Made by a program: the position numbers and the translations under genes | In this document: in pieces, positions 7,619 through 16,559 of the stretch | Position numbering within the stretch: the first letter of the stretch is position 1 | How the letters are laid out: each line of letters begins with the position of its first letter | Assembly: GCA_938084685.1 (NCBI GenBank) | Contig: CALKGE010000003.1 | Span: 225,898 to 289,897, forward strand | Source: an uncultured Pirellulaceae bacterium | Lineage (GTDB): Bacteria > Planctomycetota > Planctomycetia > Pirellulales > Pirellulaceae | Length of the DNA stretch: 64,000 nt | Direction: 5' to 3' | Notes under the pieces: generated by a model | Database searches by the model: none | What the model saw: only the letters and a program-made list of their open reading frames with translations | What the model was told of the DNA's origin: nothing

Positions 7619-10526
7619 TATTTACCCTGCCGATGGTCAAGTGGACCGGGCCGGTGAAGAATTAACTTCGGATGCGATCGACCTTGGGCTCGATACCTCC
7701 ATACAAATTGCGGCTGCCCACGGATATTTGCTCGAAGGTGATATCAGCGAAAGTCAAGCCAATCGACTGGCTGACAAGCTGTTGGCGGACTCGATTGTCG
7801 AAAAGACCGTGGTCGCGCCGGTGGGGGATATCCGTCTGCAGCAGTCACCGACCGAGGACGCCCTGCTGGTCAATGTCCTTAATAAACCTGGCGTGATGGA
7901 TCCCGTGGCCATGAGTGCTCAAAAAGGGATTGAGGATCTGGGAGTATCGGCTGAACAGGTGCGCACGTTCCGGAAGTACTGGGTTACGGGAGTGGATCAG
8001 CAGAGTGTCAATCGGTTAGCGGAAAAAGTGCTGGCCAATGATGCGATTGAGCAGGTAGTTCATGGGCCGTTGGAACTGGATGCGCTGGCTTTGGGAACGC
8101 CCTACGAATTCGAGTTGCAGACGATTGCCATTCGTTCGCTCAATGACCAACAGCTGGAAACACTCAGTAAAGAAGGGCAGTTGTATCTGACGCTGGTTGA
8201 GATGCAGACGATCCAGCAGCACTTTCAGCAATTGGAACGCGAGCCTACCGATATTGAGCTGGAATCGATAGCTCAGACCTGGAGCGAACACTGCAGCCAT
8301 AAGACGCTGGCGGGCCGAATCGCTTATCAGGACGGTGAAACACAACGACACTTTGAAAGTATGCTCAAAGAAACTGTATTTGCAGCCACCGTGAAGATTC
8401 GTGAAGAGTTGGGAGATGATGATTGGTGCGTTAGTGTTTTCAAAGATAATGCCGGTATTGTCACGTTCGATGACCAGTACAACATCGCGTTCAAAGTTGA
8501 AACGCATAATCATCCTTCAGCACTTGAGCCTTATGGAGGAGCGAACACCGGGATCGGAGGAGTGATTCGAGATACGCTGGGTACGGGAATGGGAGCTAAG
8601 CCGATCTGTAACACAGACGTCTTCTGCTTTGCCAATCCGGATATGGCACACGATGAACTGCCACCAGGCGTACTTCATCCGCGTCGAGTGATGAAGGGGG
8701 TGGTTTCCGGCGTTCGAGACTATGGAAACCGGATGGGGATTCCGACGGTCAATGGGGCTATTTACTTTGATGACCGCTATCTGGGAAATCCGTTGGTCTA
8801 TGCAGGTAATGTGGGGCTGATTCCTAAAGAAAAGTCGTTTAAGCAGGCGCATGCAGGCGAATGGGCTGTGGTAATAGGCGGTCATACCGGACGTGACGGG
8901 ATCCACGGAGCAACCTTCAGTTCTGCCGAGTTGACCAGTGACAGTGAAATGCTTTCGGGCGGAGCCGTACAGATTGGAAATGCCATCACCGAAAAGATGG
9001 TCATGGATGTCTTGCTGGAGGCCCGCGACCGAAATCTTTACAGTTGCGTGACCGACTGTGGTGCGGGGGGCCTGTCCAGTGCCATTGGTGAAATGGGAGA
9101 AGAGATCGGCGTTGAAGTTTATCTGGATAAAGCGCCACTGAAATATGACGGCCTAAGCTACACCGAGATCTGGATTTCGGAAGCACAGGAACGGATGGTC
9201 TTTAGTGTGCCGGACGAGCATTGGGAGGAGTTTCATTCGCTTTGCGAGTCGGAAGGTGTTGATGCAACCATCGTGGGGAAATTTGTAGATCATGGAAGGT
9301 TGGTGCTGAAGTATCACGACCATGTCGTGGGAGATTTGACCATGGCGTTTCTGCATGACGGTCGGCCTCCTGTTATTCGTGACGCACATTATGAGATTCC
9401 CCAGATTCAGAAGATGGATCTGGAAGGTCAGGCATCGAGTTTGGCGGATGACTTAAAGGGAATTCTGGGTAGCCTGAATGTCGCCAGTAAGGAATGGGTG
9501 GTACGTCAGTACGATCACGAAGTGCAGGCTGGAAGTGTCGTCAAGCCTCTGGTTGGAATCCAGAATGATGGTCCAGGAGATGCTGCGGTTGTAAAACCTG
9601 TATTGGAAAGTTGTAAGGGAATCACTGTTAGTTGCGGCATGAATCCACGCTATGGCGATTACGACACATACCATATGGCGGCGAGTGCTATTGATGAGGC
9701 AGTTCGTAATAGTGTGGCGGTAGGAGCAGATCCAACTCGGATTGCCGTGCTGGATAACTTCTGCTGGGGGTATACAGATCGTCCTGAGACCTTGGGCTCG
9801 CTGGTCCGCGCGGCACTGGCATGTTACGACATTGCCGTTGAATTAAAGACGCCGTTTATTTCTGGAAAAGATAGCTTGAACAACGAGTTCAGCTACCAGA
9901 ATGATGCCGGTGAAAAAGTAACGATCTCCATTCCTCCGACGTTACTTATTAGTGCCATTGGACAGGTCGAAGATGTGACGACCTGTACCACGATGGATGC
10001 CAAAGAGGCTGGAAATATTGTTTATCAGGTTGGTACGACCAAGCGGGAGCTGGGTGGGTCTCACTGGACATTTGTTCGTGAATTAACCGGCGGCGCTGTT
10101 CCCACGGTATGTACGGAAAACTGTAATGCTGTTTTCCCGGCGGTTCATCAGGCAATCAAGTCAGGTCTGATACGGGCGTGCCATGACATGAGCGAAGGTG
10201 GTCTGGCTGTGGCGGCAGCCGAAATGGCTTTTGCTGGTGGATTGGGCATGACGATTGATCTGGCGTGTGTGAAGACCGATCAGGAATATTCGGGAGATAC
10301 TGAAAACATCGTTAAGCTGTTTGCTGAATCCAATACCCGATTCCTCATGGAAGTGGCTCCGGAGAATGTGGAAGCCTTTGAACAAACGATGGCGGATGTG
10401 GCATTTTCACGGCTGGGAGTGATCAGCGACGAGCAGGAGCTGGTTGTGAACAATGGCGACTTGAACTTAATTGCTACTCCGATTGAAGAACTTAAAGAGG
10501 CCTGGCAGTCACCACTTCGCTGGTAA
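7599..10526 (+). CDS. purL: Phosphoribosylformylglycinamidine synthase with N-terminal PurS-like repeats
   Basis: Synthetase subunit of FGAM synthase, the fourth step of purine synthesis, converting FGAR to FGAM with ATP and ammonia delivered by PurQ. At 975 residues it is longer than a stand-alone PurL (~740). The extra ~165 N-terminal residues contain two PurS-like segments (DIYPADGQVDRAGEEL near 7-22, and LLVNVLNKPGVMDPVA near 88-103). The synthetase core follows with SIAQTWSEHCSHKT, then VETHNHPSALEPYGGANTGIGG, then AHAGEWAVVIGGHTGRDG, CHDMSEGGLAVA and others. It starts at a GTG inside tyrA. The glutaminase is a separate gene (purQ) 52 bases downstream. Compare the single-chain enterobacterial enzyme (~1295 residues), where the glutaminase is fused too. 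Confidence 0.95.
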   Translation: MSLWEIDIYPADGQVDRAGEELTSDAIDLGLDTSIQIAAAHGYLLEGDISESQANRLADKLLADSIVEKTVVAPVGDIRLQQSPTEDALLVNVLNKPGVMDPVAMSAQKGIEDLGVSAEQVRTFRKYWVTGVDQQSVNRLAEKVLANDAIEQVVHGPLELDALALGTPYEFELQTIAIRSLNDQQLETLSKEGQLYLTLVEMQTIQQHFQQLEREPTDIELESIAQTWSEHCSHKTLAGRIAYQDGETQRHFESMLKETVFAATVKIREELGDDDWCVSVFKDNAGIVTFDDQYNIAFKVETHNHPSALEPYGGANTGIGGVIRDTLGTGMGAKPICNTDVFCFANPDMAHDELPPGVLHPRRVMKGVVSGVRDYGNRMGIPTVNGAIYFDDRYLGNPLVYAGNVGLIPKEKSFKQAHAGEWAVVIGGHTGRDGIHGATFSSAELTSDSEMLSGGAVQIGNAITEKMVMDVLLEARDRNLYSCVTDCGAGGLSSAIGEMGEEIGVEVYLDKAPLKYDGLSYTEIWISEAQERMVFSVPDEHWEEFHSLCESEGVDATIVGKFVDHGRLVLKYHDHVVGDLTMAFLHDGRPPVIRDAHYEIPQIQKMDLEGQASSLADDLKGILGSLNVASKEWVVRQYDHEVQAGSVVKPLVGIQNDGPGDAAVVKPVLESCKGITVSCGMNPRYGDYDTYHMAASAIDEAVRNSVAVGADPTRIAVLDNFCWGYTDRPETLGSLVRAALACYDIAVELKTPFISGKDSLNNEFSYQNDAGEKVTISIPPTLLISAIGQVEDVTTCTTMDAKEAGNIVYQVGTTKRELGGSHWTFVRELTGGAVPTVCTENCNAVFPAVHQAIKSGLIRACHDMSEGGLAVAAAEMAFAGGLGMTIDLACVKTDQEYSGDTENIVKLFAESNTRFLMEVAPENVEAFEQTMADVAFSRLGVISDEQELVVNNGDLNLIATPIEELKEAWQSPLRW

Positions 10527-10578
10527 ACGCTTGGGAAATGAACAAGAGCGCGTCTGCAACATTATGCTGGACTGAGAA

Positions 10579-11355
10579 ATGACGACACCAAAAGTATTAG
10601 TATTGCGTGCCCCGGGCACCAATTGTGACCACGAAACCAGCTACGCCTTTGAGCTTGCCGGGGGGCAGGCGGATCGAGTGCACATTAACCGTGTACTGGA
10701 GAATCCGTCGCTTGTTGAGCAATATCAGATAATGTGTATCCCCGGTGGGTTCAGTTATGGTGACGATGTGGCAGCTGGGCGGATTTTTGCAAATCAGATG
10801 CGTAGCCACCTGGCTGACGTAATGAATGAATTCAAGAGTTGCGATAAGTTGATCCTGGGCATCTGTAACGGCTTTCAGGTTTTAATCAAATCTGGATTGT
10901 TGCTGGCAGATGATGCGAATGGTGATCCGCCTGCGACGCTTTGCTGGAACAACCATGGTCTTTATGAGGACCGCTGGGTTCATCTGCAGAATTCAAGTGA
11001 CAAGTGTGTCTTTTTGCGAGGCGTGGATCGCCTCTATTTGCCCATTGCGCATGCCGAAGGAAAGTTCGTTATGCGGAGTGAAGAGATTGCGACGCAACTC
11101 CAGGCGAATCAGCAGCTCGCTTTAAAATATGTGGATGCTGCCGGGGCGCCGGCTAGTGGGTTTCCCGACAATCCTAACGGGGCTCAAGGGAACGTTGCAG
11201 GCGTATGCGATGAATCGGGCAGGGTTTTCGGATTGATGCCTCACCCGGAACGATTCCTCGAAGGTACTCAGCACCCCCGTTGGACTCGTGATGGCCTGCA
11301 ATCGGAAGGTGACGGACTGGCATTATTTCGAAATGCGGTTGAGTATTTCGCCTAG
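10579..11355 (+). CDS. purQ: FGAM synthase glutaminase subunit
   Basis: Class I glutamine amidotransferase that releases ammonia from glutamine for PurL, 258 residues, cytoplasmic. It shows RAPGTNCDHET at the start, the oxyanion/loop segment CIPGGFSYGDDVAAGR, the nucleophile elbow GICNGFQVL, and the His-Glu pair in MPHPERFLEG. It follows purL by 52 bases on the same strand, and the two products form the enzyme together. It is slightly longer than the short PurQ of Bacillus (~227), similar to the longer forms that accompany bigger PurL proteins. Its TAG stop (11353-11355) lies inside the first unit of an 8-bp CTAG repeat array. Confidence 0.95.
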   Translation: MTTPKVLVLRAPGTNCDHETSYAFELAGGQADRVHINRVLENPSLVEQYQIMCIPGGFSYGDDVAAGRIFANQMRSHLADVMNEFKSCDKLILGICNGFQVLIKSGLLLADDANGDPPATLCWNNHGLYEDRWVHLQNSSDKCVFLRGVDRLYLPIAHAEGKFVMRSEEIATQLQANQQLALKYVDAAGAPASGFPDNPNGAQGNVAGVCDESGRVFGLMPHPERFLEGTQHPRWTRDGLQSEGDGLALFRNAVEYFA

Positions 11356-11398
11356 TCGCCTAGTCGCCTAGTTGTCTAGTTGTCTAGTCGTCTAGTCC
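11351..11398. repeat. Six tandem 8-bp CTAG units between convergent genes
   Basis: Six head-to-tail copies of an octamer, consensus (C/T)CTAGT(C/T)G, at 11351, 11359, 11367, 11375, 11383 and 11391. The last copy diverges in its final base. CTAG is self-complementary, so every unit carries a TAG stop on both strands, and because 8 is not a multiple of 3 the array stops all frames. purQ ends on the TAG of unit 1 and the convergent DCC-family gene ends on the TAG of unit 6. The whole intergenic space is the array. Confidence 0.95.
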
Positions 11399-11820
11399 TG
11401 AGATGACTTTTTGTCGAAATGAATTTGGCACGCGTCCGAATCGCAGTTGAGTTTGTACCGACGTTTTGCGATTTGGTGGTAGCCCCATGACCAGAGTGGC
11501 AGGGTCAATGGGATATGCATCAGCGCTGCCAGAGGCCAAAGTCGTGGCAGTCGCCGACTGATCGCTCGTAAAGCTGCTGCCCCGCGGTGCCGCTTTTTGT
11601 TCCTGTCAATAAAATACATGGCCTGCATCAGTTCGTTTTTACTGAGATCAGGGTACTCGGTGGCAACTGACGGATCGTGGAGCGACAGGAACGCGAGTCG
11701 TTGTTGGCCGTCCCAGCGGTGTAGTCGTTGGACCTGACGCGTACAAAACTGGCAGTGTCCATCGTAGATGACCACTTCGGCATCCGGGTTATCCTCAGGC
11801 TTGGGAAGCATGGTTTGCAT
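11392..11820 (-). CDS. DCC-family (DUF393) thiol-disulfide oxidoreductase-like protein
   Basis: Small protein of the DUF393/DCC family (YuxK-like), 142 residues. The hallmark is VVIYDGHCQFCTRQVQRL at residues ~16-33, a thioredoxin-like D-G-x-C-x-x-C site. A family-typical helical stretch follows (GAAALRAISRRLPRLWPLAAL), then a hydrophobic segment with PLTLPLWSWGYHQIAKRRY. Members are presumed redox proteins; targets are mostly unknown. The start codon overlaps the stop of the upstream membrane protein gene by one base (TAATG), so the two are likely translationally coupled. Two further cysteines appear near the C-terminus (NCDSDACQ). Confidence 0.88.
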   Translation of the reverse strand: MQTMLPKPEDNPDAEVVIYDGHCQFCTRQVQRLHRWDGQQRLAFLSLHDPSVATEYPDLSKNELMQAMYFIDRNKKRHRGAAALRAISRRLPRLWPLAALMHIPLTLPLWSWGYHQIAKRRYKLNCDSDACQIHFDKKSSQD

Positions 11821-12299
11821 TATTCGCTCTGCAGGTCATCAATGTCCAATTGGTCATGGAATGCGTCTAAATTAAAATCGTCGACCGAAATGTCATCGTC
11901 TTCATCGTCGTCATACTCTGTATCCTCCTGCTCATCGTCTTCGAAGTCAACTGGCGGAGTCGCCTCGTCGTCATCGGCCTCAGGAAGATCGTGCGAGTCT
12001 AATTGGTCGAGGTAATCGAGGTCAGCAATTTGCAAGGATGTGGAAGTTTCGGATTCCGCGGTGGTAATCGAGGCGGTATTGCCTGGAGGCTTTCTGGTGA
12101 AAAGTGTATAGAGAGTCAGGCTGGTACCAAATCCGATTGCCAGCCAGGAGGCTAACGGAGTGATTTGGAACTTGATGCTGGTGGCATCCTCGCCATGAAG
12201 CAATTTGGGAGGCGCAATAGTCACGCTTTCAATCGCCAGTCCCTCGAGTCCGACGATCAGCATGGAAACGCTCAGCCCTAAAACAAATGCTCGAAACAT
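11820..12299 (-). CDS. Membrane protein with long acidic tail
   Basis: 159 residues, no family recognised. An N-terminal hydrophobic segment (AFVLGLSVSMLIVGLEGLA, ~4-22) may be a signal peptide or anchor. A second one (LASWLAIGFGTSLTLYTLFT, ~49-68) is followed by Arg-Lys, which suggests the rest is cytoplasmic. The C-terminal ~85 residues are strongly acidic and low complexity (for example DDDEATPPVDFEDDEQ). It is coupled by a TAATG overlap to the DCC-family gene, so the two products probably work together. The acidic tail could bind cations or a basic partner, which is inference. Confidence 0.65.
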   Translation of the reverse strand: MFRAFVLGLSVSMLIVGLEGLAIESVTIAPPKLLHGEDATSIKFQITPLASWLAIGFGTSLTLYTLFTRKPPGNTASITTAESETSTSLQIADLDYLDQLDSHDLPEADDDEATPPVDFEDDEQEDTEYDDDEDDDISVDDFNLDAFHDQLDIDDLQSE

Positions 12300-12394
12300 A
12301 TGTCCTCTTTTGCTTTGGTTTTATTATCGAGATAACAGAGTAGTGGAAACGAGTCAGAATCGGTGATTCAGACGGATAATTAAAAAACCGTCAT

Positions 12395-12425
12395 TTGACA
12401 TGAAATCATCACATGCGAGTATTTT
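12395..12425 (+). promoter_or_regulatory. Possible sigma70-type promoter in a 347-base gene-free stretch
   Basis: The AT-rich stretch 12300-12646 separates two divergent genes. Within it, TTGACA at 12395-12400 is a perfect -35 match. The best -10 candidate is TATTTT at 12420-12425, 19 bases downstream, which is longer than the ideal 17. It would drive the PAS-GAF-receiver gene with a ~215-base leader. No riboswitch or small gene was recognised in the stretch. Planctomycete promoters are poorly characterised, so this is only a candidate. Confidence 0.3.
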
Positions 12426-12646
12426 AATTGATCAGGCGAAGGTTTTTTCTCAGGTCGGTATAGGATCATAATTCAGTTGTGATTATAAAGAAGGGAGAGG
12501 CGTGGTCAGGTCGGTTATTAATTGACTGGACGGTAATAATCGACTGAATAGCACGATTGAAAATTGTCGATATTAACAGTCGGATGTGAACGTCTGAGGT
12601 AGTTATTCCCGGTTTGCATCACAGGGCACAGAAAGTGGAGGTTGGC

Positions 12647-14362
12647 GTGGCTGGCCAAGCCAGAATTCTGTTCGTGAAATCCGCAGCATCGAAGGAGATG
12701 TCGGCACCGGAAGCGTTGTGCTCTCTGTTCAATGTCGAAGTCGCGGCGGATTGGAGTGAAGCACGGCGGCTCATGAAAGAGCAATGCTTCGACGGAGTCT
12801 TTAGTGAAGCGGACAACGATGCTCCGAAAAAACAGTTCTTCACAGATTCCTTCTGGGTGATTCAAAAACTGCATCAGGGAGTCGCCATCCTGGACGAGGA
12901 TAAAAAGATCCTCTGGGTAAATGAACAAATCAACGAATGGGCCGATTGCGAAAATGTAATCGGCCTTCCTTTTTATGGTTGGCTGGAAGGTGGTCAATGG
13001 GAGGTTGGTCATTCGTGTCCCTGCGAGACGTCAGTGGAGACAAATGAGCGGACTTCGGCGTTGTACAAGCTTTCCCCGGAGGCCTATTTTCGGATAGAAG
13101 CCAAGCCTGTGCGTCGTGGCGACCAGGAGTCAGGTGAACTGTTAGTCATTGTTCATGATGTGACAGAAGAACAATTGTATCGCCAGAAACTTGATGCGAT
13201 TCATGAAGCAGGAGTGGAACTCTCCAATCTTTCGCCGGATGAAGTCTTTCACATGGAAGTGAAGGATCGTATTGAACTGCTCAAATCAAACATCCTCCAT
13301 TACACCCAGGAAATCCTCAACTATGACAAGATTGAGATCCGGGTGGTCAATCATCGCACCGGAAAACTGGACCCGTTGCTGTCTACCGGAATCGATAAGG
13401 AAGCAGCTGAACGTTCGCTGGAAGTAGGGCGGGAAGCGAACGGCATCACGGGTTTTGTGGCGGCGACCGGCGAAAGTTATCTGGTTGATGATGTGACACG
13501 CGATAAGCTGTTTATCGAGTCATTTTCGGGAGCAAAAAGCTCATTGACCGTCGCACTCAAATGGCAGGACCAGGTGATTGGGACGTTTAATGTTGAAAGT
13601 CCGGAGGAGCAGGCCTTTTCAGAGAATGACAAGCACTTCCTGGAGCAGTTCGCTCGAAATATTGCATTCGCTCTGAATACGCTCGACCTGCTGGCGGCAG
13701 AAAAAAGTAGTGCGACACACAAGAGTATCGAAGCGATCCATCGCGAAGTGGCTTTGCCGATCGACAAGATCCTGAATGATACGGTCAATGTGATGGAGCG
13801 TTACATTGGTCATGAACCCGAAGTGGTAGAACGACTCAGAAGGATTTTGCGAAATGCGCGTGATATTCGTCAGGTGATTCACAAGATTGGACAGGATATG
13901 GCTCCCGGTGAGGCCATGCCAGCTGGCGCCACAGTGGAACATCACCCGAAGCTTTCAGGACAGCGAGTCCTGGTGGTTGATGCCAATGAAGGTGTCCGCA
14001 ACGACGCGCATGCACTGCTGGAAAGGTATGGCTGTATTGTCGAAACAGCGGAATCGGGTGGCGAAGCGATTTACATGGTGCGCAGTTCTGTTGGTAGTGA
14101 AAGTTACAATATCATCATCTCGGATATACACCTGCCCGATTTCAGTGGGCATCAGTTGATGTTGCGTTTGAAGGAGATCATGGATCCGGTTCCCTTGGCA
14201 CTGATGACCGGGTTTGGATACGATCCTGGGCACTCGATTGTGAAAGCCCGTCAGGCCGGCCTGCATCCAAACGCCATACTCTACAAACCTTTCCGCTTGG
14301 ACCAGTTGATCGATGTTTGTGAAACATTGGTTGATTTTCACAAAGACGTTGCTCGCACGTAA
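12647..14362 (+). CDS. PAS-GAF-receiver signalling protein with degenerate H-box
   Basis: Cytoplasmic signalling protein of 571 residues. The GTG at 12647 follows GGAGG at 12637-12641 and is preferred to the TTG at 12614. Domains in order: a short receiver-like N-terminal piece (RILFVKS); PAS (~68-185, GVAILDEDKKILWVNE); GAF (~205-345, GITGFVAATGESYLVDDV); a helical hairpin (~355-420); and a full receiver (~438-565) with acceptor Asp493 in IIISDIHLPDFSG and conserved Lys547 in LYKPF. In the hairpin the segment REVALPI aligns with a histidine-kinase H-box but has Arg366 where the phospho-accepting His should be. No ATPase domain follows. It probably integrates ligand or redox input and is phosphorylated at Asp493 by a separate kinase. 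Confidence 0.82.
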   Translation: MAGQARILFVKSAASKEMSAPEALCSLFNVEVAADWSEARRLMKEQCFDGVFSEADNDAPKKQFFTDSFWVIQKLHQGVAILDEDKKILWVNEQINEWADCENVIGLPFYGWLEGGQWEVGHSCPCETSVETNERTSALYKLSPEAYFRIEAKPVRRGDQESGELLVIVHDVTEEQLYRQKLDAIHEAGVELSNLSPDEVFHMEVKDRIELLKSNILHYTQEILNYDKIEIRVVNHRTGKLDPLLSTGIDKEAAERSLEVGREANGITGFVAATGESYLVDDVTRDKLFIESFSGAKSSLTVALKWQDQVIGTFNVESPEEQAFSENDKHFLEQFARNIAFALNTLDLLAAEKSSATHKSIEAIHREVALPIDKILNDTVNVMERYIGHEPEVVERLRRILRNARDIRQVIHKIGQDMAPGEAMPAGATVEHHPKLSGQRVLVVDANEGVRNDAHALLERYGCIVETAESGGEAIYMVRSSVGSESYNIIISDIHLPDFSGHQLMLRLKEIMDPVPLALMTGFGYDPGHSIVKARQAGLHPNAILYKPFRLDQLIDVCETLVDFHKDVART

Positions 14363-14376
14363 TCGGTTCTCTCGCA

Positions 14377-15549
14377 GTGTCACTCTGGTCTGAATTATCG
14401 CTGTACGCGTTAGGGATGTTAGGACATGTTTCTGTCTGTGTAACAGCATTAAATCGTATTCAGGGGATGGTTGCGGAACACCGTAATGAAAGAGTGCTCA
14501 AACGGATGGTCTATCTCTGGGGCGTCGCTGGCCTGACCTTCCCGATGATGTGGATGTTCGTTACTGCGGAGCAGGCAACACCCTGGGGACTGGTCGCCAG
14601 ACAACTCGATACAAAATGGACGTACTACACTGTGGCGACAGCCTGGTTGATGGTAACGGGCATAAAGCGGGGCATTCAGATCGTGAGCGATCGTTGCCCG
14701 CATGTCTGGCAGTTACGCGCATCGCGGGTAATCCGGCTAGATCAGCAGTTGGGGAAGGCATTTACAGACGAGTCAACGCATCCGTTTTGGGTCGGGCTGC
14801 CCGGTAACGAAGTTGGGCAGTTAGAGGTAAATCAGAAATGGATCCGGTGCCAGCGTTTACCCTCTGAGCTGGAAGGCCTTACGATTACGCATTTTTCTGA
14901 TCTGCATATCACAGGCGCTCTTGCTTGGCCCTTTTTTGAGTTGCTGCACGATGAGATTCTGGAACTTGATTCGGATCTGATTTTTTTAACCGGAGATATC
15001 GTGGATGACCGGTCAAAAATAAATCGGGTCACCGAATTGGTGACCGATTTACGTGCCAGGTATGGTAGTTGTTTTGTACTTGGGAATCATGATGTCCGGC
15101 ACGGTCAGGATCAACAGTTGCGCACAGAACTGCAACGCTGTGGTTGGGGAGATCTGGGAGGAAAGTCAGTAGAGATCGGAATCCATGGACAAACCGTGCT
15201 ACTGGCAGGCAATGAATTGCCATGGATCGGATCCGCCCCGGATTGTAATCCGTTGTCAGCTGATTTCTCTATCTGTGCGTCTCATTCTCCTGATCAGGTG
15301 GCCTGGGGGCGGCAGCAGGGATTTGACTTGATGCTGGCTGGGCATGTGCACGGCGGCCAGATTCGACTACCAGCAGTTGGGCCGATCATCTGTCCTAGTT
15401 CGCAAGGCGTGCGGTATGCTAGCGGTGTCTTTGAATCTAAAAATACCGTGCTGCACGTCAGTCGCGGAGTTTCAGGACTGCAACCAGTCCGTTGGCGTTG
15501 TCGACCTGAATTGACTCAGATGGTCCTGACGTCCAGAGAATTCGAGTAA
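14377..15549 (+). CDS. Membrane-anchored calcineurin-like metallophosphoesterase
   Basis: 390-residue metallophosphoesterase of the YkuE/YaeI type. The N-terminal ~110 residues hold about three hydrophobic segments (LYALGMLGHVSVCV, VAGLTFPMMWMF, YYTVATAWLMV). The catalytic domain has the expected metal-binding blocks in order: THFSDLHITG, FLTGDIVDD, VLGNHDVRHG, CASHSPDQ and LAGHVHGGQIRLP. Related enzymes bind two metal ions and hydrolyse phosphodiesters or lipid pyrophosphates such as UDP-diacylglucosamine; the substrate here is not evident. The GTG start lies 14 bases after the preceding signalling gene's stop, so co-transcription is likely. The facing methyltransferase gene ends 17 bases downstream. 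Confidence 0.9.
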   Translation: MSLWSELSLYALGMLGHVSVCVTALNRIQGMVAEHRNERVLKRMVYLWGVAGLTFPMMWMFVTAEQATPWGLVARQLDTKWTYYTVATAWLMVTGIKRGIQIVSDRCPHVWQLRASRVIRLDQQLGKAFTDESTHPFWVGLPGNEVGQLEVNQKWIRCQRLPSELEGLTITHFSDLHITGALAWPFFELLHDEILELDSDLIFLTGDIVDDRSKINRVTELVTDLRARYGSCFVLGNHDVRHGQDQQLRTELQRCGWGDLGGKSVEIGIHGQTVLLAGNELPWIGSAPDCNPLSADFSICASHSPDQVAWGRQQGFDLMLAGHVHGGQIRLPAVGPIICPSSQGVRYASGVFESKNTVLHVSRGVSGLQPVRWRCRPELTQMVLTSREFE

Positions 15550-15566
15550 GCAGGGGACAGGCAACC

Positions 15567-16529
15567 TTATTTCTCGGCGACCATGATTCCGTAGATATGG
15601 GGGACTTCGTTGAGGTGCGAGTATTTAGGTGTCTGCAGGCCAGCCTCTTCGAGCATGGATTTCAGTTCGATGGGGTCGACCAGTTTGCCAGTTGGAACGT
15701 GGAGTTCCAGATCGAGTGCGAAAAGTGCTCGACTGACGTCGCCAGCGTCCTGCCCAGGAAAAACGTCCACGACAACGAGTTTTCCTCCGTCCTGCAGGTG
15801 ACCGGTTGCAGATTGGATGAGCTTCTGCTGTTGGCTGGGATCGAGCAGGTGTAGCAGATTGGCGATGATGACCAGGTTGTACTGACCTGTCAGTAACTCG
15901 GGAGTTAACGGATCACCGATGATCGAGTCGATGCGATCCTGCATGCCGATGGATTTGGCCGTTTCCAACGCAGTTTGAACGGGTTCCTCGACATCCAGAA
16001 ATGTAATACGGGACTCGGGGTCGACATGGGCTACGGAGAGACTCCACACACCGGTTCCGCAACCAATATCCAGAATGTTCAGCGCCTCGGCCTGTTCGCT
16101 GAGATTGAGAAATTTAGCCACTTGCATGGCTGATGGTGAAACTTGCCACTGAGTGGATGTGATACGCTGCCGGTAAATGTCTCTCAGGTCGGCGACATCG
16201 TCAGAGTCTTTTACATAGGCATCCAGCTTTTGAAGCCGGGATTCTCCCAGATCGATATCGTGGGCTGTGAGTAACTGCACCATTTGGCTCAATGCATAGT
16301 CATCCTGATACCGTTCAACCACCAGCAAGCCGACCAGCACATCCAGCAGTAAGGCAACGCGACGAGGATTGGCACCGATTGCCTGCGCAATCTGGTCTGC
16401 TGTTTTCTGGCCATGGCGGAGCGCATCGATGATTCCCAGTCTGCGGGCAGATTGGTAAGCAGCGATTCCAGCGGCCGCATTGTTGATGTTTTTATAGAGC
16501 GTAAGCGTATTGATCTGGGATGTGGACAT
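15567..16529 (-). CDS. SAM-dependent O-methyltransferase-like protein
   Basis: 320 residues in the two-domain layout of small-molecule O-methyltransferases. The N-terminal dimerisation/winged-helix part is at ~10-95 (AAYQSARRLGIIDAL, TADQIAQAIGANPRRVALLLDVL). The Rossmann domain follows, with SAM motif I ILDIGCGTGVWSL (~153-165), acidic residue in ITFLDVEEP, and IIANLLHLLDPSQQQKLI. Similar proteins methylate hydroxyl groups in secondary or quinone-like metabolites; the acceptor is unknown. The upstream GntP gene on the same strand ends 30 bases before it. Confidence 0.88.
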   Translation of the reverse strand: MSTSQINTLTLYKNINNAAAGIAAYQSARRLGIIDALRHGQKTADQIAQAIGANPRRVALLLDVLVGLLVVERYQDDYALSQMVQLLTAHDIDLGESRLQKLDAYVKDSDDVADLRDIYRQRITSTQWQVSPSAMQVAKFLNLSEQAEALNILDIGCGTGVWSLSVAHVDPESRITFLDVEEPVQTALETAKSIGMQDRIDSIIGDPLTPELLTGQYNLVIIANLLHLLDPSQQQKLIQSATGHLQDGGKLVVVDVFPGQDAGDVSRALFALDLELHVPTGKLVDPIELKSMLEEAGLQTPKYSHLNEVPHIYGIMVAEK

Positions 16530-16559
16530 GGCATCAATTCGTCATTGACTGATCAGGTA

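Noticed and set aside
11351..11398. The octamer array as a CRISPR array, attachment site or intrinsic terminator
   Set aside because: There are no spacers, no integrase nearby, and no long stem with a T-run; it is a simple tandem repeat.
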